Assembly: GCA_023431385.1 (NCBI GenBank) | Contig: JAEYWA010000270.1 | Coordinates: 1 to 11,221 of the forward strand | Source of the DNA: Bacillota bacterium | GTDB taxonomy: Bacteria > Bacillota > Clostridia > Acetivibrionales > DSM-1351 | DNA length: 11,221 nucleotides | Direction of reading: 5' to 3' | Shown: in pieces, positions 1 to 7,016 of the stretch | How the letters are laid out: every line of letters begins with the position of its first letter | Position numbering within the stretch: position 1 is the first letter of the stretch | Translations under genes and position numbers: made by a program | Notes under the pieces: model-generated | Told to the model about the DNA's origin: nothing | Databases searched by the model: none | The model's input: the letters and a program-made list of their open reading frames with translations, nothing else

Positions 1-1913
1 AAGATATCGATGTAGCTGGAAAAAAAGTTATTGTAAGAGTTGATTTTAACGTACCATTGGACGCTGACAGAAATATCACTGACGATAAGAGAATTGTTGG
101 TGCTCTTCCTACTATCAAATACCTTGTTGATAAGGGAGCGAAGACTATACTGGTATCCCACCTTGGAAGACCAAAGGAAGGCTTTGAAGAAAAGTACAGC
201 ATGAAGCCTACAGCAGTAAGATTAGGTGAACTTTTGGGTAAGGAAGTAATAATGGCAAAGGACGTTATCGGTGAAGATGCAAAAGCAAAAGCTGCTGCTT
301 TAAAGAACGGTGAAGTTCTTATGCTTGAGAACGTAAGATTCCATAAGGAAGAAACAAAAAATAATCCTGAGTTTGCAAAAGAACTTGCAAGTATGGCCGA
401 AGTATTTGTAAATGATGCATTCGGTACTGCTCATAGAGCTCACGCTTCAACAGCTGGTCTGGCAGATTATTTACCTTCTGTTTGCGGATACCTTATAAAA
501 AAGGAAATCGAATTCATGGGTAAAGCTCTCGCTAACCCTGCAAGACCATTCGTTGCTATACTTGGCGGCGCAAAGGTTTCTGACAAAATCGCTGTTATTG
601 AGAACCTCATAGATAAAGTTGACACTTTGATAATTGGTGGCGGTATGGCTTATACTTTCTTAAAGGCAAAGGGCTACCACATTGGAAATTCAATATGTGA
701 AGATGACAAGTTGGAATTAGCTAAATCCCTACTGGAAAAAGCAGAGGCAAAGGGTGTTAACTTGATGCTTCCAATAGGCAGTATGGTCGCTCAGGAATTC
801 AAAAACGACACAGAAATCAAGTATGTCCCATCAGATGCTATGCCTGACGGATGGATGGGTATGGATATCGGGTCACTTACTATAGAAAAGTTTGCAAAAG
901 AAATAAAGAAGGCTAAGACTGTTATCTGGAACGGACCTATGGGAGTATTTGAATTCCCTAACTTTGCGACAGGTACAAAGGAAATTGCAAAGGCAGTTGC
1001 TGAATCAGGTGCTCTTTCAATAGTAGGTGGAGGAGATTCAGCTGCAGCAGTTGAACAATTGGGTTTTGCTGATAAGATAACCCACATATCAACAGGTGGC
1101 GGTGCTTCATTGGAATTCCTTGAAGGCAAGATCCTACCAGGTATAGCAGTTCTTATGGATAAGAATCCAAGAAAGACAATTGCAGCTGGTAACTGGAAGA
1201 TGAACAAGACTCCAAAGGAAGCTGTTGAATTTGTCAATGAGTTAAAAGCAAGCGTTGCAGATGCTTCAAATGAAGTTGTTGTAGGTGTTCCATTTGTTTG
1301 CCTCCCAGGTGTAATTGAAGCAGCCAAGGGAACAAATATAAAGGTTGCAGCTCAGAACATGCACTGGGAAGAAAAGGGTGCCTTTACAGGAGAAGTATCA
1401 GGTCCTATGTTGGCAGAACTCGGTGTTGATTATGTAATAATTGGACACTCTGAAAGAAGAGAATATTTTGGTGAAACAAATGAAATGATAAACAAAAAGG
1501 CTCATGCTATATTCAAGTATGGTATGACTCCAATAATCTGCTGTGGTGAAACACTGACACAGAGAGAACAAGGAGTTACAGCTGATCACGTTAGATATCA
1601 GATTAAGGTAGCTTTACTTGGTTTGACACCTGAACAGGTTAAGAAGACAGTTATTGCTTACGAACCAATCTGGGCCATCGGAACAGGAAAGACTGCTACC
1701 AATGAACAGGCTAACGAAGTTTGCACAATTATCAGAGAGTTGGTTATTGAACTTTATGGTGAAGAAGTTGCCGAGCAGGTGAGAATTCAGTACGGCGGAA
1801 GCGTTAACGCAAAGAACGCAGCTGAACTGTTCGCAATGTCAGATATAGACGGTGGCCTTGTAGGCGGAGCAAGCTTGAAGGTTGACGAATTCACCGTTAT
1901 AGCAAATGCATAA
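1..1913 (+). CDS. pgk-tpi: Bifunctional phosphoglycerate kinase / triosephosphate isomerase (5' partial)
   Basis: This cytosolic glycolytic protein joins PGK (1,3-bisphosphoglycerate + ADP to 3-phosphoglycerate + ATP) to TIM (dihydroxyacetone phosphate to glyceraldehyde 3-phosphate). The frame is open from the first base. The first full codon is at 3 and reads DIDVAGKKVIVRVDFNVP, so probably fewer than ten N-terminal residues are missing. PGK motifs appear in order: RVDFNVP, SHLGRPK, LENVRFHKEE, NDAFGTAHRAHAS, GGAKVSDK, WNGPMGVFE and GGGDSAAAV. The PGK part ends near 1163. TIM then starts without a stop at about 1167-1175 (RKTIAAGNWKMN). Its active-site Asn (1191) and Lys (1197), catalytic His in IIGHSERRE (1446) and Glu in AYEPIWAIGTGK (1662) are present, as is the phosphate-binding YGGSV and GLVGGAS. 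Both halves have about normal length (roughly 395 and 248 residues). No Shine-Dalgarno precedes the ATG at 1155, so separate TIM initiation is unlikely. A comparable PGK-TIM fusion is known from Thermotoga. Confidence 0.95.
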   Translation, partial: DIDVAGKKVIVRVDFNVPLDADRNITDDKRIVGALPTIKYLVDKGAKTILVSHLGRPKEGFEEKYSMKPTAVRLGELLGKEVIMAKDVIGEDAKAKAAALKNGEVLMLENVRFHKEETKNNPEFAKELASMAEVFVNDAFGTAHRAHASTAGLADYLPSVCGYLIKKEIEFMGKALANPARPFVAILGGAKVSDKIAVIENLIDKVDTLIIGGGMAYTFLKAKGYHIGNSICEDDKLELAKSLLEKAEAKGVNLMLPIGSMVAQEFKNDTEIKYVPSDAMPDGWMGMDIGSLTIEKFAKEIKKAKTVIWNGPMGVFEFPNFATGTKEIAKAVAESGALSIVGGGDSAAAVEQLGFADKITHISTGGGASLEFLEGKILPGIAVLMDKNPRKTIAAGNWKMNKTPKEAVEFVNELKASVADASNEVVVGVPFVCLPGVIEAAKGTNIKVAAQNMHWEEKGAFTGEVSGPMLAELGVDYVIIGHSERREYFGETNEMINKKAHAIFKYGMTPIICCGETLTQREQGVTADHVRYQIKVALLGLTPEQVKKTVIAYEPIWAIGTGKTATNEQANEVCTIIRELVIELYGEEVAEQVRIQYGGSVNAKNAAELFAMSDIDGGLVGGASLKVDEFTVIANA

Positions 1914-1950
1914 TAATTAAGTTTACATTCTATTTGATTTAAAATGGATA

Positions 1951-1999
1951 TTGACCCTCCGGCAAGTTCTGGAGGGTCAAGTTGTAAGTCAACAACTTG
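1951..1999 (+). terminator. Two overlapping hairpins after pgk-tpi (atypical terminator or processing element)
   Basis: A perfect 10-bp inverted repeat (1951-1960 with 1971-1980, stem TTGACCCTCC) has a 10-nt loop. It shares three bases (1978-1980) with a second perfect 8-bp hairpin, 1978-1985 with 1992-1999 (CAAGTTGT/ACAACTTG). Neither is followed by a T-tract, so this is not a classical intrinsic terminator. It may stabilise the 3' end, mark an RNA-processing site or attenuate read-through into gpmI. Confidence 0.45.
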
Positions 2000-2059
2000 T
2001 AATATAAACAGTTAATTTATAAAAATAGTAACCGTTCAAAATGTAAGGGAGAATATCAT

Positions 2060-3595
2060 ATGGACAAGAAATTAATAACATTAATGATCCTCGACGGTTT
2101 TGGCAATAATCCAAAAACAGAGGGGAATGCTATTACCGCAGCAGGCAAACCAAATATCGATAAATATCTGGCAACCTACCCCAATACGATTATTCATACC
2201 AGTGGTATGGATGTAGGTCTTCCTGAGGGTCAGATGGGAAACTCTGAAGTTGGCCATACTAATATTGGTGCAGGTAGAATCGTTTATCAGGAATTGACCA
2301 GAATAACCAAATCCATAAAAGACGGAGATTTTTTTCAGAAGGAAGAATTCCTGAAGGCAGTGGAAAACTGCAATAAAAACAACTCAAAACTCCATTTAAT
2401 AGGTCTTTTATCCGATGGAGGAGTTCACAGTCACAATACACATTTGTATGGATTACTTGAATTCGCTAAAAAAAGTGGTATAAAGGATGTTTATATTCAC
2501 TGTTTCTTTGACGGAAGAGACGTACCACCTGATAGTTCAAAGGTTTATACTCAAGAACTTGAAGCTAAAATTGCTGAAATAGGTGTAGGTAAAATTGCTA
2601 CAGTTATGGGCAGGTATTACGCTATGGACAGAGACAATAGATGGGATAGAGTACAACAGGCTTACGATGTAATGGTACTTGGAAAAGGTATTACTGCAAA
2701 TTCTGCTGTTGAGGCTGTTGAAAACTCTTTTGAAAAGAAGGAATTTGATGAGTTTGTTAAGCCGACAGCTATTCTTGAAAACGGCAAGCCTGTTGCTACA
2801 ATAGGTGCCAATGATTCAGTTATTTTCTTCAACTTCAGACCAGACAGAGCGAGAGAAATCACAAGAACCCTTGTTGACCCTGATTTTAAGGGCTTTGAAA
2901 GAGCAAACGGTTTCTTCCCGCTATACTATGTTTGCATGACTCAATATGACAAGACCATGCCAAACGTTGTTGTTGCTTTCAAGCCACAGACACTTGACAA
3001 CACCTTTGGTGAATATGTCAGCAAGCTGGGTTACAGACAGCTGAGAATAGCTGAAACAGAAAAGTACGCTCACGTTACCTTCTTCTTTAACGGTGGAGTG
3101 GAAACACAGTATGAAGGTGAGGATAGAGCTCTTATTCCTTCACCCAAGGTTGCAACTTATGATCTTAAACCCGAAATGAGTGCTTATGAAGTTGCAGAGG
3201 AATGCGTTAAGAGAATAAACTCAAAACAGTATGATGTTATAATTTTGAACTTTGCAAATTGTGACATGGTTGGACACACAGGAGACTTTAATGCTGCCAA
3301 GGCGGCTGTTGAAGCCGTTGACACCTGCGTTGGCAAGGTTGTTGATGCAGTTCAGGCTCAAAATGGAATAGTACTCATAACAGCTGATCATGGAAACGCT
3401 GAACAGATGCTTGACTACGAAAATGGCGGTGCATTTACTGCTCACACCACTAATGTGGTACCTCTGATAGGCATAGGTTTGGGAAATGCCACACTAAAAG
3501 AAGGTAAGCTTGCCGACCTGACGCCAACCATACTTGATTTGATGGGAGAGGCAAAACCTGCTGAAATGACAGGAGAATCGCTCCTTATAAAATAA
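2060..3595 (+). CDS. gpmI: 2,3-bisphosphoglycerate-independent phosphoglycerate mutase
   Basis: This cytosolic glycolytic enzyme interconverts 3- and 2-phosphoglycerate. It belongs to the alkaline-phosphatase superfamily and uses two Mn ions and a phosphoserine intermediate. At 511 aa it has the usual family length. Visible residues include D12 (LDGFG), catalytic S62 in GNSEVGH, H123 in GGVHSH, R153/D154 in DGRDVPPDS, R185 and R191 in GRYYAMDRD, R260/R263 in FRPDRAR, K335 in ETEKYAH, D402/H406 in CDMVGHTG, D443/H444 in TADHGN, and H462. The complete set implies an active enzyme. The ATG has an AAGGGAG Shine-Dalgarno at 2045-2051 with eight bases of spacing. The gene lies 146 bp after pgk-tpi on the same strand and is probably part of the same glycolytic cluster. 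A strong hairpin terminates it. No close sigma-A promoter is obvious in the gap. Confidence 0.98.
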   Translation: MDKKLITLMILDGFGNNPKTEGNAITAAGKPNIDKYLATYPNTIIHTSGMDVGLPEGQMGNSEVGHTNIGAGRIVYQELTRITKSIKDGDFFQKEEFLKAVENCNKNNSKLHLIGLLSDGGVHSHNTHLYGLLEFAKKSGIKDVYIHCFFDGRDVPPDSSKVYTQELEAKIAEIGVGKIATVMGRYYAMDRDNRWDRVQQAYDVMVLGKGITANSAVEAVENSFEKKEFDEFVKPTAILENGKPVATIGANDSVIFFNFRPDRAREITRTLVDPDFKGFERANGFFPLYYVCMTQYDKTMPNVVVAFKPQTLDNTFGEYVSKLGYRQLRIAETEKYAHVTFFFNGGVETQYEGEDRALIPSPKVATYDLKPEMSAYEVAEECVKRINSKQYDVIILNFANCDMVGHTGDFNAAKAAVEAVDTCVGKVVDAVQAQNGIVLITADHGNAEQMLDYENGGAFTAHTTNVVPLIGIGLGNATLKEGKLADLTPTILDLMGEAKPAEMTGESLLIK

Positions 3596-3612
3596 AAATA
3601 AAGCTATCTATA

Positions 3613-3670
3613 AAAAAAAGCACCCCGTAGCTTAGACAGTTATATCTAATTTACGGGGTGTTTCTTTTTT
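3613..3670. terminator. Bidirectional Rho-independent terminator between convergent genes
   Basis: The stem CACCCCGTA (3621-3629) pairs with TACGGGGTG (3652-3660), and an inner helix TTAGA/TCTAA (3632-3636 with 3645-3649) extends it. A run of eight A precedes the stem and TTTCTTTTTT follows it. The hairpin can therefore end gpmI on the plus strand and the Ig-like gene on the minus strand. Confidence 0.92.
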
Positions 3671-3746
3671 ACTGACAGACTTTTTTAAATTAACTTACAT
3701 TTTAATCTTAATTTAAGTAATAATCATAATCTTATTCTTAATAATC

Positions 3747-4952
3747 TTAATCTTCATCATCTTCGTCAAGAACAGTTATAGTCTGAGTTTTGGTTATATT
3801 TCCACAAGTTATTTTAATTTCTGTAGTACCTGCACTCACCGGTATAATTTTACCATTACCATCTTCATCAAGTCCACTTACTGTGGCCACATCTGGATTA
3901 GAGGAAGTGACTGTTATTTCTCCTAAAGCATTTGAGGGCTCCTTATCAACTGAAAATTCAATAGGATCATCATCAACATAGATTTCTGTGTCATCAAAAT
4001 CTAAATCAAGGTCTTCCAGAACAACTTCTTTTACAGTTACTTTGCATGTACCCAGAAGCTTACTTTCATCAGCTGATTCAGCATTTTCGTATACTTTTAC
4101 GTTTGAAGTCCCTACTTTAATACCCTTCAAATAAACGCTGTCTCCATTTTCAATCGTCTCAATAACTTCGTTATCTTCAGGTAGGATGTAGTAGTATACA
4201 TCAGTTCTATAATTGTTTATCAGATTGAATACCCATGTACTGTCACCTAAATCAATTTTGCTTTCAGCTTCAACAGTAGATTTTTTTACAGTATACTTAA
4301 TAGTTCCAACGGTTCTGGTAATTTTATTATATGTTTCTTTTACTGTAACAGTATAAGTTCCAGGTTCTTTCGCTGTAAAACTATGAGATATGAAATTCAT
4401 ACCATCAAACTTTTTAATGTTTTCCTTCATAGAAAAATTTTTGCTGCTTGAAACATATGTATAAGTCGCATCGTTATTACGGTATGAGAATTCAAGAGGT
4501 TCATTCCCATTACTGGTACCAAGGGGTAATACAGGGATGATATCCTGATGAACTGTAGCATTTGTTACAGTAACTGTACAGGTTCCAACTTTAGTAGTTT
4601 TCCCTTTTAATTTTTGATTTACCGTAATTGTTGCAGTTCCGGCTTTTAATCCGGCCAAAAATGCTTTTGTGCCGCTTGCCTTAACCGAAACAACTTTTGA
4701 ATTGCTTGAAGTAAAGGTGTAAGTAGCACCCTTTACCGCATCAGATACAAATAAAGCATACTTGTCATCTTCAACTGAATAATAATCATAATTTCCAACT
4801 AAACTGCCAGTGCCAATTGTCATTTTAGCTTCAATTGATGGCTTGGCAGCTGCTTCAACCGGGGCGTAAATTCCTGCGGATAGTGTTATTGTTACTAATA
4901 ATACTAAACATACAGCTAGCTTAAAAAGCCTTCCTTGTTTTAATTCGTACAT
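3747..4952 (-). CDS. Secreted protein with four tandem Ig-like (BIG-type) modules
   Basis: This is a 401-residue exported protein, probably extracellular or wall-associated, with no recognisable catalytic domain. Residues 1-36 form a signal peptide: basic MYELKQGRLFK, a hydrophobic core (LAVCLVLLVTITLSAGIYA) and an AXA-like cleavage region (VEAAA). Four beta-rich modules of about 80-95 residues follow, at about 38-131, 136-224, 229-309 and 312-396. The first three close with a shared pattern (VGTCTVTV, VGTIKYTV, LGTCKVTV) and the fourth with TQTITV. Modules 1 and 4 carry the BIG_2-like signatures SSNSKVVSV...GLKAGTATITV and SSNPDVATVSG...VSAGTTEIKI. There is no LPXTG, SLH or dockerin module. 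The C-terminus is acidic (DEDDED). I chose the ATG at 4952 because the upstream in-frame ATG at 4970 is itself part of the GGAGG Shine-Dalgarno (4968-4964). An adhesion or matrix role is inferred; the true partner is unknown. Confidence 0.88.
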   Translation of the reverse strand: MYELKQGRLFKLAVCLVLLVTITLSAGIYAPVEAAAKPSIEAKMTIGTGSLVGNYDYYSVEDDKYALFVSDAVKGATYTFTSSNSKVVSVKASGTKAFLAGLKAGTATITVNQKLKGKTTKVGTCTVTVTNATVHQDIIPVLPLGTSNGNEPLEFSYRNNDATYTYVSSSKNFSMKENIKKFDGMNFISHSFTAKEPGTYTVTVKETYNKITRTVGTIKYTVKKSTVEAESKIDLGDSTWVFNLINNYRTDVYYYILPEDNEVIETIENGDSVYLKGIKVGTSNVKVYENAESADESKLLGTCKVTVKEVVLEDLDLDFDDTEIYVDDDPIEFSVDKEPSNALGEITVTSSNPDVATVSGLDEDGNGKIIPVSAGTTEIKITCGNITKTQTITVLDEDDED

Positions 4953-5000
4953 AGGTTTCAAATCCTCCATATAAATATTAAATTTAAAATGATAATGTTA

Positions 5001-5031
5001 ATTTTATCATAAAACTGACCAAAAAATTCAA
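5001..5031 (-). promoter_or_regulatory. Weak candidate promoter for the Ig-like gene
   Basis: On the minus strand TTGAAT (5031-5026) and GATAAA (5008-5003) are separated by 17 bp, upstream of the GGAGG site of the Ig-like gene. Each box matches the sigma-A consensus at only four of six positions, and the DNA is AT-rich, so chance matches are likely. Confidence 0.25.
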
Positions 5032-5033
5032 TA

Positions 5034-5142
5034 TTCTACAAAAAATATATTTTCATCTCTTACGTGGTCTGGGGAGGATCAGGGATAGGAAATAATATAC
5101 AAGATATTACCGAAACAAAGGGATAATTTCATTTTTGTAGAA
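5034..5142. repeat. 109-bp segment bounded by a perfect 11-bp inverted repeat
   Basis: TTCTACAAAAA (5034-5044) and its exact reverse complement TTTTTGTAGAA (5132-5142) enclose a segment that is less AT-rich than its flanks, including TCTGGGGAGGATCAGGG. The segment sits between the divergent Ig-like gene and membrane/GAF gene. I see no clear target-site duplication and no coding potential. It could be a small non-autonomous element (MITE-like), a long-range RNA stem or a regulatory site. Confidence 0.45.
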
Positions 5143-5178
5143 CATATTTTGCATACAACTTCAGGGAGGCATAAGAAT

Positions 5179-6249
5179 ATGAGAAAACCTATAAAGACTG
5201 TTTTGTTTTTTAAAAAAGTTTCAAAGAACTATAAGAAATTCGGCAGGCTTATTCACAGGTTGTACAAAATCTTAAGATCCCCTTTTATCAAAACACTGAT
5301 TAACTTTCTTTTTACCGTTGTTTTCGCATTTCAAATTCAGGTATCCGATTTCGATACATACAAATTAAATCAGTTGGAATTTTATGCTGACAAAATACAT
5401 ATACTAGTAACGTTCGTGTTTATTGTGGCTTACAATTGGCTCGTACTTTTGATAGACAGTTATCAAAAATATCAGGTACAAACTACGAAATGTATAAAGG
5501 AGATAGTTAACCGGGAGACAGTAATAAATCAAACAATAGGCAGGAAGTTATATGAAATAACGAGCAGAATATCTTTAAAACCCAGTACAATCCCTACGAA
5601 AGCCGAATTTAGTAATCTTAGTTATCAGGATGTTGCTGCTCTAGTTTGTCATAACATTTATGATGCAATAAAAATATCTACTGAAAGGGAAACACACCAG
5701 GTGTCCCTGATGCAGAAGTTTAAAGAAAAAAAATCCGGGCAAGAATATATCAAGATGATAAGCTATGGTAATGCCAATCAGATATCACCTAGCTTGTTTG
5801 ACAGATATTTTTATTTGAATTCAGATAAGAATTATTATCAGGTAAGGATATTTAATGATAATCAAAACAATATATTTATTTTGACAAGTGCAGCTGAAAT
5901 AAAAAAGGAATGTGTTTATGGTAAGAATAGTAATGAAAAAATGACTCAATACATAGCTATCCCTGTATTTTGTGAAAATCAGGGTATAATATCGCTGCTT
6001 CAGATTGAAATGGCTGATGATGCACATATTGGGAGAACTGTAGATGAAATAAGAGGGTTTGTCAAGCCTTTTATGGCTTACATACATATCCTGACAGTAT
6101 GCTACTATCAGGATGAATTATTTAAAGTATTAGCAAAGAAATTTGATATACTACGAAAAAGTAAAGAGAGGAAAGTTTTTATCGAAGGGATGAGAAAGTA
6201 TGAACAAAACTATGGGGAAACTAATACATCTATTGCCCCAAAAGACTAA
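5179..6249 (+). CDS. Two-TM membrane protein with cytoplasmic GAF-like domain, function unknown
   Basis: I do not recognise a named family for this 356-residue protein. The N-terminus is strongly basic (residues 1-33, many K/R). Two hydrophobic segments follow at about 36-54 (FIKTLINFLFTVVFAFQIQV) and 73-92 (IHILVTFVFIVAYNWLVLLI), separated by a short acidic loop. This predicts both ends in the cytoplasm. Residues 95-135 look helical. Residues about 148-310 look like a GAF-type sensor fold: helix DVAALVCHNIYDAIKI, then beta strands including YIAIPVFCENQGIISLLQIEM and a closing helix. The C-terminus is a charged helix. No HTH, kinase, cyclase or nuclease motif is visible, so it may signal through a partner. 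I chose the ATG at 5179 because GGGAGG (5164-5169) lies nine bases upstream; an in-frame TTG at 5149 has no such site. The 3' end overlaps the next gene by 50 nt, which suggests translational coupling. Confidence 0.85.
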   Translation: MRKPIKTVLFFKKVSKNYKKFGRLIHRLYKILRSPFIKTLINFLFTVVFAFQIQVSDFDTYKLNQLEFYADKIHILVTFVFIVAYNWLVLLIDSYQKYQVQTTKCIKEIVNRETVINQTIGRKLYEITSRISLKPSTIPTKAEFSNLSYQDVAALVCHNIYDAIKISTERETHQVSLMQKFKEKKSGQEYIKMISYGNANQISPSLFDRYFYLNSDKNYYQVRIFNDNQNNIFILTSAAEIKKECVYGKNSNEKMTQYIAIPVFCENQGIISLLQIEMADDAHIGRTVDEIRGFVKPFMAYIHILTVCYYQDELFKVLAKKFDILRKSKERKVFIEGMRKYEQNYGETNTSIAPKD

Positions 6250-6400
6250 CGAAGCAGAGTACACCGAAATATACATGGTACCGGAGGATACAGATTATAT
6301 ACAGGACCATAGAATATTTGAGGACAGAAGGCAGCAGTTGATAAATGAATATGAATTACATCTCAAGCAATATAAAAAAGAAGCAATGCAGATAAAATAG
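6200..6400 (+). CDS. Small hypothetical protein coupled to the membrane/GAF protein
   Basis: This is a 66-residue soluble charged protein with no recognised family. It starts at ATG 6200, inside the preceding gene in another frame, with AAGGGA (6185-6190) nine bases upstream. The N-terminus (GKLIHLLPQK) may be a short strand or helix, the middle is acidic (EDTDYIQDHRIFED), and the C-terminal half is a probable amphipathic helix rich in K/E/Q (RRQQLINEYELHLKQYKKE). There is no TM segment or cysteine pair. The 50-nt overlap and a shared terminator immediately downstream imply that both proteins are made together, so the small one may be a partner or regulator of the GAF-like protein. That role is inference. 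A chance ORF remains possible, but the start site and the position of the terminator favour a real gene. Confidence 0.72.
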   Translation: MNKTMGKLIHLLPQKTNEAEYTEIYMVPEDTDYIQDHRIFEDRRQQLINEYELHLKQYKKEAMQIK

Positions 6401-6416
6401 AAGTAACACAAATTTT

Positions 6417-6448
6417 AAGCTCTCAGTAAACTGAGAGCTTCTATTTTT
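6417..6448 (+). terminator. Rho-independent terminator of the membrane/GAF operon
   Basis: A perfect 10-bp stem AAGCTCTCAG (6417-6426) with CTGAGAGCTT (6431-6440) has a TAAA tetraloop and is followed by CTATTTTT. The stop codon of the convergent XRE gene (TAG, 6443-6441) abuts the stem. On the minus strand the hairpin is followed only by TTAAAATTT, so termination in that direction is less certain. Confidence 0.9.
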
Positions 6449-6803
6449 CATGGTGGCTGTTCATTTTATTAGTCTTGTATTTCAATCTCATTAATTCAAC
6501 ATATTCTTTTACACGTTTTATAGCTTCATCGGGCAGATCATTAAGGTTAATATCATATTCCTGTGCAGTTTCCGCCACATAACCGTCAGGGGTTTTACGA
6601 CTGGAATCCCGATCGACGAGGTAATCAATAGTTACGTCGAAAAAATCAGCCAACTTTTTCAGGACATATTCGTCCTTAGGAAATCTGTTATTGGCTTCGT
6701 AATATCCGATAACTCTGTCTGAAATATTTATGATCCTTCCAAGTTCTTTTTGTGTAATACCTTTTTCTTCTCTAAGTTCTTTTAATCTGTCACCAAATCC
6801 CAT
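6441..6803 (-). CDS. XRE/HTH_3-family transcriptional regulator
   Basis: This is a 120-residue DNA-binding protein of the Cro/C1 type. Residues about 5-62 form the five-helix HTH_3 domain: GDRLKELREEKGITQKELG, recognition region NISDRVIGYYEANNRFP, and the closing LKKLADFFDVTIDYLVDR. A linker (65-88) and a C-terminal helix (LPDEAIKRVKEYVELMRLKYK, about 89-110) follow, probably for dimerisation. There is no peptidase, sensor or IMS domain, so it is a small repressor-like protein. The ATG at 6803 has GGGAGG (6815-6810) six bases upstream. It is transcribed away from a Spo0E-like gene, and the shared 213-bp gap holds a repeated site overlapping a promoter, which fits autoregulation plus control of that neighbour. 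It resembles phage-type and SinR-like regulators in architecture, but I cannot assign a ligand or specific target. Confidence 0.93.
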   Translation of the reverse strand: MGFGDRLKELREEKGITQKELGRIINISDRVIGYYEANNRFPKDEYVLKKLADFFDVTIDYLVDRDSSRKTPDGYVAETAQEYDINLNDLPDEAIKRVKEYVELMRLKYKTNKMNSHHEK

Positions 6804-6857
6804 ACTATGCCTCCCAAATATTACTATATCATTGACGGTTTTTTATTTCTAAAAAAC

Positions 6858-6901
6858 GAACAAAATATTCTTAATTTTTGTTGAATATGAACGAAATATA
6901 C
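6858..6901. promoter_or_regulatory. Candidate XRE operator: 13-bp direct repeat
   Basis: GAACAAAATATTC (6858-6870) and GAACGAAATATAC (6889-6901) match at 11 of 13 positions and start 31 bp apart, about three helical turns. An inverted ATATTC/GAATAT pair (6865-6870 with 6883-6888) lies across them. The second copy sits inside the spacer of a plus-strand promoter and the first just upstream of its -35 box, a layout suited to repression. Assigning it to the adjacent XRE protein is inference. Confidence 0.5.
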
Positions 6902-6909
6902 GTTAAAAT
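6881..6909 (+). promoter_or_regulatory. Sigma-A-type promoter for the Spo0E-like gene
   Basis: TTGAAT (6881-6886) and TAAAAT (6904-6909) are separated by exactly 17 bp. They match the consensus boxes at four and five of six positions. Transcription would start near 6916 and give a leader of about 100 nt. A perfect TATAAT also occurs at 6988-6993, nearer the gene, but it has no good -35 box. Confidence 0.5.
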
Positions 6910-7016
6910 ATATATTATTGTGAAAATGTTTTCTTTTTATACATTAAATGTAAGATAAATTTAGGTTATTAACTTTATATAGATAATTATAATAGTATAC
7001 CTTGTGGAGGATGCTG

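Noticed and set aside
791..1327. A 178-codon open frame on the minus strand opposite the PGK/TIM gene
   Set aside because: It is fully antisense to a highly conserved coding region, has no ribosome binding site of note and reads as low-complexity Ser/Pro/Ala sequence typical of a shadow frame.
1155..1913. A separate tpi gene starting at the ATG at 1155
   Set aside because: There is no stop between PGK and TIM and no Shine-Dalgarno before this ATG; the fusion is the simpler reading.
6858..6870. A Gram-positive LexA (SOS) box, suggested by CGAAC followed by an ATTC-like half
   Set aside because: The half-site spacing and the second half do not fit GAAC-N4-GTTC; the direct-repeat reading explains more.
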